64,000 nt of DNA from Semisulcospira habei (taxonomy: Eukaryota > Mollusca > Gastropoda > Semisulcospiridae), in contig BTPG01000007.1 of assembly GCA_036245525.1 (NCBI GenBank), positions 159,926,059 to 159,990,058 of the forward strand. Direction: 5' to 3'. Shown here piece after piece: positions 1 through 9,680 of this stretch. The position numbers and the translations under genes were made by a program. Below the pieces are notes generated by a model that worked only from the letters and a program-made list of their open reading frames with translations, was not told the DNA's origin and did not search any database. Positions within the stretch are counted from its first letter, which is position 1, and each line of letters begins with the position of its first letter.

Positions 1-159
1 TAAAAAATCCCGTGCTAACCATGTCTTACAGATTCCACATGGGCAGCAGGCCCCACGGACTTTCGGCACAAACAAACCGTCAACAAAAACCGTACCGTAC
101 TAATCCTATTGTGCGAGCACTATGCACAAGCATAGAGCTTCATCACAGCAGGGAAGGAG

Positions 160-1092
160 TGAGTCCTGTGCAACTGCTTGACGACATGCGCCTCTCCCCC
201 GCGTTTGACAGAACTCAGCTGGCGGACACCTTCCTAGCGGTTCACCTGCCAGCGTTAGCGCCGTTCACCGTTCGTGGCTAACTGTCATCGTCGCTGACAC
301 GTACCGGCCCTTGGGACGTCCCGACCCGGATAACTGCAAGAACTCGCCACAACGCGAACGTCCCACCCTTCGCTCCCTGTGGCCGCATTGGGACCTGTCT
401 TGGCCTGTCCTCGCTTGGCTCATCTCAGCCCACTTCGAACCGATCCAGTTGGCAAGACTACCAGACGTGACGCTCGAGACCTGCTTTCTACTGGCCCTCG
501 CGTCGGCGTCCAAGGTCAGCGAGCTGCACGCCAATCAGCACGCCCCGCTTCTGGCAGTTCCGGACAGACGGCTTGGCACTTCTGCTGCTGACTCGGCGTT
601 CTCACCAAGAACCTAGCGCCTTGGCTACCCCGCAGTTGGTCTCCATTCAACCATTGAGAAACCCAGCCCCACCTAGGAGGCCAGACATCAGGACCTGTTG
701 AGGGCCTTACGCATTTACCTGCGCCGGATCAAGCCGCTATGCAGGGGACACACCCGCCCACCCCTTCCTCTGTCCCCAGGTAGGAATAACAACTCGGCCC
801 TTACACTATCCTCCTGGCTCCGTTGGGTGATACGCTCCACCTACCAGGACCTCGCCCCTGATAAAGCCAAATGATTATCATCAGGGCACACAAGGTCAGA
901 GCCATGGTCGCAAGCCTTGCTGTCAACCGCAATACTGCTGTCAAAGACATTGTGGCGACCGTAGGATGGCGAGCGGAGACAACGTGTGCCCGCTTCTACC
1001 TGCGGGACCTCTCCAGCCAGCGCCAGAACATCTCACTGGTGGGAGACTTCATGGCGGCGCAACACTCCCTCCCGGCGCCCTTGGCGCCATAA
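160..1092 (+). pseudogene. Tyrosine recombinase remnant of DIRS copy A
   Basis: Fragments in shifting frames match the recombinase of copies C and E. The N-terminal core-binding part (QLADTFLAVHLPALAPF) starts near 220, then WDLSWPVLAWLISAHFEP and a segment ending in the first catalytic box. There the usual arginine is lysine (SASKVSELHA, Lys codon at 512-514). An intact-looking C-terminal stretch at 871-1092 has HKVR (His 889-891, Arg 898-900), the nucleophile tyrosine in CARFYLRD (Tyr 997-999) and the family's usual C-terminus AAQHSLPAPLAP. Frame breaks and the Arg-to-Lys change make it inactive. The intact protein would integrate the circular cDNA of the element. Confidence 0.8.
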
Positions 1093-1201
1093 GTATCTTT
1101 GCTAAAAATTAGAGGGAGGTTGCTTAGGGAGGGAGGCTCTAGTAGCCTCGATGGCAGGGGGTAGGGGCGTTATAGTGGCAACCGCCTCCTCTTCGGGATT
1201 C

Positions 1202-1299
1202 TTCCTAATAGTAATACCATCGGTAATGTGTTTTGAGAAAACAAATGTATTTTTCTTTAAAATGAATTTTTTTGAAAAATACTTACCGATGGTATTACT
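1202..1299. repeat. Internal complementary region of DIRS copy A
   Basis: Two abutting parts flank a centre reading AACAAATGTATTTTTC. The first half is the reverse complement of a DIRS left tip (compare 60138 onward); the second half is nearly the reverse complement of the right tip at 1511-1564. In DIRS elements this region is thought to align both cDNA ends so that a circle can be completed. Confidence 0.85.
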
Positions 1300-1997
1300 T
1301 GAAGGTCCCTCCCACCTGCCCTGCTTGCCGCTGGTCCGCTAAAGAAACTGACTGGGGTATTAAGCGCTGTAGCGCATGCGCGGTTGAACCGGAATGGAGG
1401 CTACCCGGGTTTCCGCCTAGGCTATGGCGCCCCTCACCTGCCATCATGACCATACTCGTACACAACAATTTTGGGATAAAATTAGACTAGCTAAGAAACC
1501 ATTCCTAGTAGTAATACCATCGGTAAGTATTTTTCCAAAAAATTCATTTTAAAGAAAAATACATTTTTATCGTTTTTTCTTGGAGTTCCTCGTTCTTCTC
1601 CCCAAGTGCCTTGTGTTGTTCGCATGTGTTTCCTTGGATTTACATGGTGCCTTGTGCTTTCCCTTGGACTGTTTGTGTTGGTGTGGTGGTGTGCTTCGTG
1701 TTCTTGCAGGACCACGTGGCGCCATTTTACATTCTGTGGGACCATGTGGCGCCTTTTTGCTTCGGCGTGGACTACTTGTGGTGTGTCGTTTCAGAGCCTC
1801 CTTGCTTACCTTCCGTCGCTTGGGATATGGCCAGATAATGTCTTGCGGCATGCTTCGGCCCATCGGGTTTCTGACCGGCTGGCGCACTCCTCTATTACGG
1901 CTCGTTCATTCACAAAGACTACCCTGTATGGCACCGGTCGTGAGTTTCGCTCATGTGGCCCTTTCCTCGATCGGGCCATGTGCCTTATCTCTCATGC

Positions 1998-2038
1998 ATC
2001 GGTAAGTATTTTTCAAAAAAAAAAAAAAAAAATACATG
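1998..2038 (+). repeat. DIRS right-tip-like fragment inside copy B
   Basis: GCATCGGTAAGTATTTTTC followed by a long A run and AATACAT looks like the right tip of the family (compare 58101-58150). It directly follows leader sequence with no genes between. It may be the end of a tiny deletion derivative or a template-switch scar. The A run is about 18 bases. Confidence 0.6.
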
Positions 2039-2279
2039 TTCTGTTTCCATTTCACCGGCCCTACCGGGCCTTCTCCTTTCGAATAGTGGTAATGAGATTA
2101 AAGTGCGCACTTGATGTTTATGCGTGCGATACACACGAAGGCAAGACAGGCAAGCGTAATCCGAGTCTGTACGTTAATTTGATTGGATGGGAATGAGGAA
2201 AGTCCACATCCCATTCCTGCCCACCATGTATTGTGCGGCACTAATCTGACGTCTACATTGCGCGCTTACACATTTACAC

Positions 2280-2720
2280 AAACAACAAGATGAGGATTTC
2301 ATCTCATGGTCTGCCGTATTGTTTGGAGCTCAGATGCTTTTGTCTTTGGGAACATTCAGAGCTGTTCATATTGTAAGCTTATGCTGATCAATTTCCCACC
2401 TCTAAAAGATCAACACACATGTTGGCGCACACAAATATAGATGGACACACGGCGCTTCTCGCCATTGGCGTGCTCTGTGGGCTCGTGTAGCGACAGGCAT
2501 CCACCTCCTACTCTAGCCCACCCTCTGACCATACACACAGAAATACAGACGGACACTTGGCGATTCCCGCCATTCATAAGCTCTGTGGTCTGGCGTAGCA
2601 TAGCTATCCTGTAGAATAGCAGGAGCAGCGAAATGACGTCACTACAAGCTTCATAGTGATGACTCAATGTTATACGTCACTCAATGCAGTACTAACTTTG
2701 ACATATCAGAGGATCAACTT
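2280..2720 (-). repeat. Unclassified repeat, inverted partner of 51690-52150
   Basis: About 440 bp here match the reverse complement of 51690-52150 over most of their length, with substitutions. Shared landmarks include GTTGATCAGAG, the block coding for NGGNRRVSV-type peptides when translated, and GAGCTCCAAACAATACGG (seen on the opposite strand here). No terminal repeats or target duplications were resolved. It sits between the B leader and B ORF1, so it is an insertion into B. A non-autonomous transposon is possible. Confidence 0.6.
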
Positions 2721-2834
2721 GCAATTTTCTTGTTGATTTTCACGCCAAGGCCTTATAGGTCACAATTTTACCTAATCCTACCCCAGGGCCAGGACAAACA
2801 GTAGGTTTATGCAAACCCTGTTTATAAAAAATCA

Positions 2835-4090
2835 TGCGGATATTAAAACTCACGCTTGTGCCTTCCTTGCTCGGGCTGCTCATCCGCACGGCCGTGCGAG
2901 AGATGCACTTCGTGGAAGGAGGCACGGTGGTCCCAAGTGTGAGAGTTCTACCAACGTAAACACCGTCTACCTCCCGGGAGCCCCTGCTTCCGCCGGTTTC
3001 CCCGCCCTCGGCAGGCAACTTCAGACATTGTGGGACTCGCTTCCCACCATGCGTGGCCTGCGGCGTCTGTTTAGCCCCCACGATCTTGCCTCCTTCGAAA
3101 CGACGGGCTATGGAGACTTTGCTCGATGGCCGTTCGGACCTCTGGTCGTCTGTTCGTTCTACGGTTTGCTCGATTCGACGCTCTCGCTCTCCGTTGGTCT
3201 CGGTGTCTCGTCCCCAGTCCGTTTGGACAATTTCGGCACCGGGTGGCGGCTCGAGACCCCTCGCACCCGGCCCACCTTCCGGACCCCCTGCACTATGCAC
3301 CGGATGCTGGAGCTCAACGGGACCCACTATGGCTTCAGCACAGTTCGGTGCCCCACGACCGAGAGCAGCCTGCCGGTCATCAGACCAGGTCAGTGGATGA
3401 CGAGCGATGGGACTCGGCTGTGCTTCAGCACAGACCTTCGTCCTGTGAAGTGCGGTGCTCCACCTTGCTTCAGCGCGGTGCCGCCATCAGCGACCACCGA
3501 TGGGACCCGGCTGTTCTTCATCACAGACCTTCTCGTGACGGCGCTCCTCCGTGCTTCAGCACGGTGCCGCCATCGGCAATCACTGACGGGACCCGGCTGT
3601 GCTTCAGCACAGACCTTCCCATGATGTCCGGCGCTCCGTGCTTCAGCACAGTGCTGCCGCCAGCGATCAGCCCCGCAACCTTCACGACAGATCCTTGTCC
3701 CCCTGTCAGCGCCCTTCGGGGCTTCGCCGCATTGTCCCCACCTCTCCTAGTGTCATCCGTCCCCGCCGGGATCATGACACCCTCAACTCCACCCGGGGGA
3801 TTCGGCTTCTGCTCTTCTCTCTCCCTCCCGCTCGGATCGTCCCGCGTCTCCGGCTTCTCGTGGCAGCGTCCTGTGCATCTCTCGTGACCTTCTCCTGCGC
3901 CCGCCCCCTCCGGCGGGCTTGGCGAAGTCGCACCCCCTCGATGTGGCGTCTCGACTCATCACCCGTTTTCTGCCTCCGGACCTCTGCCCCCCCATCACCG
4001 CCAATAAAGAGGATTACCAAGAAATTCAAATTTCTTCCTCAACCCACCGGGTTTCGGGATTTGATGGACGCGTTCTACGCTCAGCTTTAG
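2835..4090 (+). pseudogene. ORF1 (Gag-like) remnant of DIRS copy B
   Basis: From about 2835 the DNA matches the Cys-rich N-terminal coding block of other copies (compare 54330-54420), but with frame breaks. A Ser/Pro-rich region follows. It includes repeated stretches resembling CTTCAGCACAGACCTTC between 3390 and 3660 that also occur in copy H. The end, about 3990-4090, encodes KRITKKFKFLPQPTGFRDL, matching the ORF1 segment KRFKSLPQPPGFRDL of copy E. Most of the capsid-like C-terminal half seen in E and G is missing, so B carries an internal deletion before the RT. Confidence 0.7.
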
Positions 4091-4199
4091 CAGGGTTGGC
4101 ACTTGGACAAGGGCTCCTTCTCCGACGTCCGCTGACCAGCGGGCGTTCATATCCGCTTCCGATAGCACTGGTATGCGGGTCAGTTGTCTGCCCTCTCCC

Positions 4200-5640
4200 G
4201 CCGGTGGATCTGGCCGCAGAGATGCTGCTTGCTACCCAGAAAGCCTTTTGGCGCTGCATCCCCAGCGGACTCAACAACACCGCGACCTTGGTCCAAAATT
4301 CCCTCGCTTCGCCTTTGCAGGACGGTCTACCAGTTCCGGTCTCTCCCCTTCGGCCCTTGGGTGTTCACCCGGATCATAGATGCGGTGGTCGCCAGGGCTC
4401 ACCAGACCTCCTCCAGCCCCTGCTCCAATTATTTGGACGATCTCCTTTTCCCGGACCAGGATTCCACCTCCCTCACCATGGATCGGGATGCGTTTCTCGC
4501 TCTTCTTTGCCACCTTGGCTTTCTAGTAAACAGCGGAAAGTCCGATCTCTCTCCGTCCTGACGGTTCATGCATCTTGACATAAATTCTGGACTGACTGCA
4601 ACCCCGTGCGACTGCCGGAGGCGTGTGTCGCGAAGTTGGTGGAGTTCGCTCTCCGGGTTTCCAGCACAGATGTAGTCCCGGCGCGAGTTGGTTACAACTG
4701 CTAGGCCTCTTGAACGCAGCCGCGGACCTGTTACCCCTGGGGCGGCTCTACTTGCACCGTCTTCAACTCCACCTCCTTGCCCTTTGGCGCCCGACCTCCT
4801 GCAACCTCGCGGCCTCGATTCCTGTCCTCCCGCTTGTCCAAGCCCACCTCCAGCGGTGGGCGGCCACTACTGGCTTCGTTCGGGGGTTCCCCCCCCCCCC
4901 TTCCCCCCGCCGTGACTTTCCCTCTGCACCGACACCAGCTGCTCCGGCTGAGACGCGCACCTCCTGCCAGATTTCTCCGCTGCCTCGGGCCTGTGGCCCC
5001 TGGAGTTATCGGACAAACATCAATTGGTTGGAGTTGAAGGCGGTTTGGTTGGCCCTCTCCATTGGCAGTCTCGGCTTCGCCGTCAAAAAGTCCTCATGAT
5101 GTCCGACAATGCCACGGTCGTTGCATACATCCAGAAGCTGGGGGGGCACCCGCTCCCCGTCCCTCTGCATGCTCCTTTACCAGCTGCTCCTGTGGTGCGG
5201 GGACAGTGACATCTCACTCCGGGCTCGCCACATTCCAGGGCGCCTGAGTGTCCTCGCCGACTCCCTCTCGCGGAAGGGTCAGCTCCTACATACCGAGTGG
5301 TCGCTGAGTCCGGAGATCTTCCGCATGATTTGCAAGTACTGGGAGACCCCGATGATTGACCTGTTTGCGACCTGCTGGAACAGGCAGCTCACCATCTTCG
5401 TCTCCTCCTTCCTGGACCCTCTTGCATGGGCAGTAGACGCCCTCTCCGTGGATTGGGAGAGCCTGGTTGCCTGCACGTACCCTCTGTCCTTGCAGGTGCC
5501 CAAAGTTGTACAGAAACTCTGGGGTGCAACACGATCTTCTCCTGGTCGACCCTTCAGATGGGCCATCGATCTCCTCAGCTTTGCCACGGATCCCCCACTC
5601 TCCTTGCCCGAGCCTTCTCCTCCAGAGGTTTCTCGCATGC
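4200..5640 (+). pseudogene. RT-RNase H remnant of DIRS copy B
   Basis: The reverse transcriptase starts partway through the fingers/palm (VYQFRSLPFG...PWVFTRI) and keeps the catalytic YLDD (4430-4441). Downstream, with frame changes, are the thumb-like part, the RNase H core (INWLELKAVWLAL near 5020-5060, then the aspartate box MSDNATVVAYIQKLGG near 5098-5145), and the conserved DIRS linker with MIDLFATCWNRQL near 5350-5390. Several frameshifts and the loss of the N-terminal RT portion mean no functional polyprotein. C-runs near 4890 and 4905 are likely indel sites. Confidence 0.8.
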
Positions 5641-6659
5641 TGCGGTAGAGGCTATCACTGCAGTCCGCAGATCTTTCACCCTCCAAGTGTATGAAACGAA
5701 GTGGCGAGTCTTCTGGGATTGGTGCGAGATGGAGCGACTTCCCCCCACAACGCTGATGTCGCCCCAGCTTGCAGATTTCTTCCTGTGGCTGTTTCGAGAG
5801 AAGCATCTGGCCCCCATTACCATTCACGGATACCTCTCCATGATCACGGACCCTTACCGCCATTTGGGCCTCCCAGACCCTGGGGCTTGCTCGGACCTTT
5901 CGGACCTTATGTGAATTTTCGAGCTGCAGCGACCAGTTCCACACTCTGATCCCTCGCTGGAACCTCGCCTCTGTCCTTACTTGGCTAAATTCTAGCAAAT
6001 TCGAGCCACTACCCTTGGCTAGCATGGCAAATCTCACCCGGGAGACCTGCTTCCTAGTAGCGCTTGCTACAGCATCCAGAGTTAGTGATTTACACACGCT
6101 CTCTATGGACCCGACCTGTCTTCAGCTCAGGGCCGATGGCTGTGTACACCTCCTATCAGATCCCGCCTTCTTGGCGAAGAATCGGCTCCCTTCGGCCAGG
6201 GCTCCTTCATCACCCTGCATCCCCTCAGGGAACCCGACCAGATTCAGGACTCGCGCGTCAGGACCCTGTCCGGGCGAAACGACTCTACCTGCGCAGGACA
6301 AAACCTATCCGGCGTGGCCGGACCCGTCTCTTCCTGCCACTTCCCCTGGCAGGCATGACATATCTGCACAGACGATCTCCTCGTGGCTGCGTTGGGTCAT
6401 CCGTTCTGCCTATGAGGAGCTCTCTCTGGCGGGTGCTAAGACGCTGATTATTCGTGCACATGAGGTCCGTGCTGTCTCCACCAGTGTTGCGTTTGTTAGA
6501 AACTGCGCGGTGAGAGACATTGTGACGGCTGTTGGGTGGCGGGCCAATTCCATCTTTGCCTGCTTTTACCTCTGTGACTTTACGAGCCAGCGGGACAGTC
6601 TGGACATGGTGGGGGACTTCGCTGCGGCGCAACACTCCCTCCCAGTGCCTCCCCCGTAA
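5640..6659 (+). pseudogene. Tyrosine recombinase of DIRS copy B, frameshifted
   Basis: The N-terminal part (PQLADFFLWLFREKHLAPITI, 5765-5825) is in one frame up to a stop near 5914. The catalytic domain is open at 6015-6659 and retains first-box Arg (ATASRVSDLHT), HEVR and the tyrosine of FACFYLCD. It ends AAQHSLPVPPP. All three catalytic signatures are present, so only the frame breaks upstream kill it. It lies just before the internal complementary region, as in the other copies. Confidence 0.8.
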
Positions 6660-6762
6660 GGTACGCTTAGCCGAAATCGTCGGGAGGTTGCTCTGGTTCG
6701 CGATCGGGAACTACGAGCGATGACAGGACCTAGCGGGCGGCACCCTCCTCCTTTTCGCTATT

Positions 6763-7118
6763 CTTCCATACAGTAATGCCATCGGTAATGTATTTTGAGG
6801 AAACAAATGTATTTTTCTCTAAAATGTATTTTTTCGAAAAATACTTACCGATGGCGTTACTCGAATGGCCCTCCCGCCTGCCCCGCTTGCTGCCAGAGCG
6901 CTTTAGCGTTCAACTGTGTAACACCGGCACTTGTGCCCGGATGAGGAGAGAAGGGAGACTACTCGGGCCCTGGTAACAGCCCAGGAGTCGCCTCCCTTGT
7001 TGTGTATTTATACACGCAATGATTTTTAGGCTGAAATGTTAATCTAAGTGTATCTTCCATACAGTAATGCCATCGGTTAGTATTTTCCCCAAAAAATACA
7101 TTTTAGAGAAAAATACAT
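6763..7118. repeat. Internal complementary region and right inverted terminal repeat of DIRS copy B
   Basis: 6763-6861 joins the reverse complement of a left tip (CCATACAGTAATGCCATCGG...) to the reverse complement of the right tip at 7067-7118. The stretch from about 6900 to 7080 is the reverse complement of the left terminal repeat type found at 53640-53800 in copy H, including the segment around TTGTGTATTTATACAC. Confidence 0.85.
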
Positions 7119-7248
7119 ATTTCCCTAAATTTGCTACCACCTATTGTACACAGGTCAACTTCAGCTGCATCAGTCCAAGGACCTTTGACTCACTGATTAG
7201 CTCATCTACCTCTAAATATTAGACCTCAATAAAACTGCTCTTTGTATC

Positions 7249-7343
7249 TTAAGGAACCCTTTGGCCGTCAGTAATGGTTTTGTCATGATGATCCCTGCAA
7301 GTATTGTCATGACAAAAACCATTGCCGATGGCCAAAGGGTTCA
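7249..7343. repeat. Hairpin MITE-like palindrome
   Basis: Arms read AACCCTTTGGCCGTCAGTAA (7255 onward) and, about 40 bases later, the near-perfect reverse complement ending GATGGCCAAAGGGTT. A TTAA is present at 7249-7252. Related hairpins occur at 53421-53505, and a single arm at 22446-22495. The right arm is also the first unit edge of the adjacent 69-bp tandem array. Confidence 0.7.
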
Positions 7344-7686
7344 TGACAGGTCATGAATGATGTCATTGTGTACTGTTGCTTTTCTGCATGCCTGTGAAGG
7401 CCAAAGGGTTAGTGACAGGTCATGAATGATGTCATTGTTTACTGTTGCTTTTCTGCATGTCTGTGAAGGCCAAAGGGTTAGTGACAGGTCATGAATGATG
7501 TCATTGTGTAGTTTTGCTTTTCTGCATGCCTGTGAAGGCCAAAGGGTTAGTGACAGGTCATGAATGATGTCATTGTTTACTGTTGCTTTTCTGCATATCT
7601 GTGAAGGCCAAAGGGTTAGTGACAGGTCATGAATGATGTCATTGTGTAGTTTTGCTTTTCTGCATGCCTGTGAAGGCCAAAGGCAG
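7330..7686. repeat. 69-bp tandem repeat, five units
   Basis: GGCCAAAGG recurs at 7330, 7399, 7468, 7537, 7606 and 7675, exactly 69 bp apart. Units alternate between a TTTACTGTTGC type (units 2 and 4) and a TGTAGTTTTGC type (units 3 and 5), so the last part grew as a 138-bp dimer. The array grows out of the right arm of the hairpin at 7249-7343. It lies in an intron about 220 bp upstream of an exon. Confidence 0.9.
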
Positions 7687-7905
7687 TACGGTTAAGTCCA
7701 TTTTTTTGTGAAATGCAAGATTTTCATTGTAATACAATGAAAATCTTGCTTTTCACTAAAATGGACTTGGGTGTGTCTTTTCAGGTCAAAGGTTGGCTTT
7801 CCTCGTATCTTTTATGTTTCATTGCTCTGAATCATGTCAGTCTTTGTAGTTTTTATTGTGTGCATGTATTTGTGGGTTTAAACAGCCTTCATTATGTCTC
7901 TTTAG

Positions 7906-8073
7906 ATGACCAGTTGCTGGCGGACGCCCAGTACAAAGTTATCGGCAACATATCGCAGTCAGAGATTGGCATTGTGGCTCAGCCAGACGACAACGGAGCG
8001 ACGTACAAATGTACAGCCACCAATGCAGCTACCGCAACGCCTCTTGAGGACTCGGTCACACTGACTGTATTGT
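7906..8073 (+). CDS. Ig-superfamily gene, exon encoding the C-terminal part of an Ig domain
   Basis: This exon is flanked by an acceptor (GTCTCTTTAG) and a strong donor (GTAAGTG at 8074). It is 168 nt, phase 1 at both ends, open throughout. It encodes DDQLLADAQYKVIGNISQSE and then an F-strand signature, NGATYKCTATNA, typical of I-set/C2 Ig domains (the Cys forms the domain disulfide). The partner first-half exon must lie upstream of the window, or in sequence displaced by insertions. It belongs to the same gene as the exons at 22845, 42691, 52800, 58222 and 59407: strand, phase and domain type all agree. The protein is expected at the cell surface, acting in adhesion or recognition. Confidence 0.85.
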
Positions 8074-8258
8074 GTAAGTGTCTAACCTTAGTTTTGTAGT
8101 GTCCTGGCAAGCATGAGCTTTGTTTCCTCAAAACACATTACCGATGGTATTACTGATAGGAAACGTTACCTAGCTAGCCTAATTTTAGCCAAAATTTGGT
8201 TGTGTCCGTATAAGGGAGTGTTGGCAGGTGAGGGGCGCCATAGAACAGGCAGTAACCC

Positions 8259-8259
<1 letters not shown>

Positions 8260-8290
<31 letters not shown>
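8260..8290. repeat. (AAT)n microsatellite
   Basis: About ten AAT units interrupt the left terminal repeat of copy C. A G-run of roughly 16 bases follows at about 8517-8533. Confidence 0.95.
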
Positions 8291-8292
<2 letters not shown>

Positions 8293-8649
8293 GTTATTAT
8301 ATAGGCGCTTTTTCTCAATTTTGGGGAAATCGACTCAAAGCGCCGCGCCTGAAACCCTCACACACTCACGAAACAGACACGGATTTTATGCCATTTAAGA
8401 CAAACACAGTACAAGACAAACGAAGGGCCAGTCAGCTACTGAAGTTACAGAGATTTTTGATCGCTTGTATTTGAAATTTGTAAAGTGGCCTGAAACCGGT
8501 ACCAAAGTGTGGGGGGTGGGGGGGGGGGGGGGTGGAAGAACCGGAGTACCCGGAGAAAGAACCCCCGACGGTTCGACCCCCGAATAGCCTCCCTTTGCCC
8601 CATCCGGGTATGAGCTCACCTGATATTCCTCAGTTTAGTTCTTAGCTAG

Positions 8650-9597
8650 TGTTACAATTGTGGTTGTGGTGTTCTGTGAGAACGGTCATGCATAAATCGT
8701 AGGAAGCGATCCGATGTTTATTTGAGCTATCATGATTACGAATCACTTACCTTTTCAGTGAATTTCACTTTCGATTACGAATAGTGCGGTGTTGATTATC
8801 TGTTGCCGCACGGAGTTGAGTCATGAAGAGTCTAGAAACTGCTCGAGTATTCATGTTTTTACTGCGCGCGTGTAGCTTAGCGGTCAGCATCAGTGCGCTA
8901 GTCGCGTGTTTTCCAAATAAAGCGGGCAAGGTTGTGACCTGTCTGGCCTACTTTTGTGGGACGTCATAGCGCGCTGGGATTTTCCCAACATAGCTGCTGG
9001 AAATAGCAGCCAGAGTTTTCTAGACCAGTCTAGGGTAATGTTATTTAGGAGTTTTAGTTGCGTATTTTGTTCTGATTGGTTGTGTTGTATGAACTTCCGC
9101 GATTTTTCTGGAAAGTATGTTACTATAAAAGAGTCGTGCTGGGGAGCTTATGGGTACATTGTTCAGTTGTAAATTTGCGATGTAACAGTGTCGGTACATT
9201 GTTCAGTTGTAAAATTGCGATGTAACAGCGTCGGTACATTGTTCAGTTGTATAATTGCAGTGTATCATAAGCACATTGACTTTGAGCTACGCAAGGTATC
9301 GTGCTTCATTGTCAGTGACGGAGTTATGCAGTGTATGGTGATGTACATTGTATGAGGGGCGCATTGTGTCAAAGTGTGGACATTTTGCAGAGAAGACATT
9401 GTTGGTGCATTTGTGAACGTATTTTGTGGAGATCTCATCGCTGTAATAAAATATTGTTGGAACTGTTACTCCAGTATTGTCTACATCCTTAAGCCATGTG
9501 TGACGGATTGCAGCTGAATGAAGTTTATTTAAAAGAACCTTACGTGCGTGCTGTCTGGTGTGATATCATACTACGACCACGATTCTACCACATAACA
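8650..9597 (+). promoter_or_regulatory. 5' LTR with TATA box and polyadenylation signal
   Basis: The LTR begins TGTTA and ends TAACA, a 5-bp inverted terminus. TATAAAA lies at 9124-9130 and AATAAA at 9445-9450, in the order expected for U3-R-U5. Just after the TATA box, a 40-bp unit beginning GGTACATTGTTCAGTTGTA is repeated three times (9153, 9193, 9233). No second LTR was found for comparison, so the ends are inferred from termini, signals and the following primer-binding site. Confidence 0.7.
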
Positions 9598-9680
9598 TTT
9601 TGGCATCTCCGACGGGACTTCTTTCAGTTGGTTCAGTGGAAAGGGTAGCAGGAGAAAACAGCCAGCAGTGAAACGCAGAG

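Larger units (their letters stand above)
1..1564 (+). mobile_element. DIRS-like retroelement copy A, 3' part
   Basis: This is the downstream end of a tyrosine-recombinase retroelement. Recombinase remnants run to 1092, followed by an internal complementary region at 1202-1299 and a right inverted terminal repeat from about 1340. The right tip ends near 1564. The tip (about 1511-1564) is close to the reverse complement of the second half of the internal complementary region, which is the DIRS signature. The terminal sequence matches the left terminus of copy I at 60138, so A and I are one subfamily. Immediately after the tip comes leader sequence of another copy (B), so A seems inserted in B. 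I see nothing recognisable in positions 1-150. Confidence 0.85.
1565..7118 (+). mobile_element. DIRS-like retroelement copy B, lacking its left end in the window
   Basis: The leader at 1570-2000 closely matches the leader of copy H (53850-54200). Remnants of ORF1, RT, RNase H and recombinase follow, then an internal complementary region at 6763-6861, a right inverted repeat and a right tip ending at about 7118 (ATACAT). The left terminus is not visible because copy A abuts the leader at 1564/1565. The block 2039-2800 is foreign to the family. The conserved leader intron donor is mutated here (CCAG|AT at 1831-1836 instead of CCAG|GT). B and H share GC-rich, deletion-bearing coding regions and form one subfamily. 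Confidence 0.85.

Noticed and set aside
1580..2196. Cys-rich frames in the DIRS B leader
   Set aside because: They are not conserved with copy H at the protein level. The DNA similarity is leader sequence plus the intron.
7330..7686. Regular direct repeats that could suggest a CRISPR array
   Set aside because: Units of 69 bp are contiguous without unique spacers, and the genome is eukaryotic. It is a tandem minisatellite.
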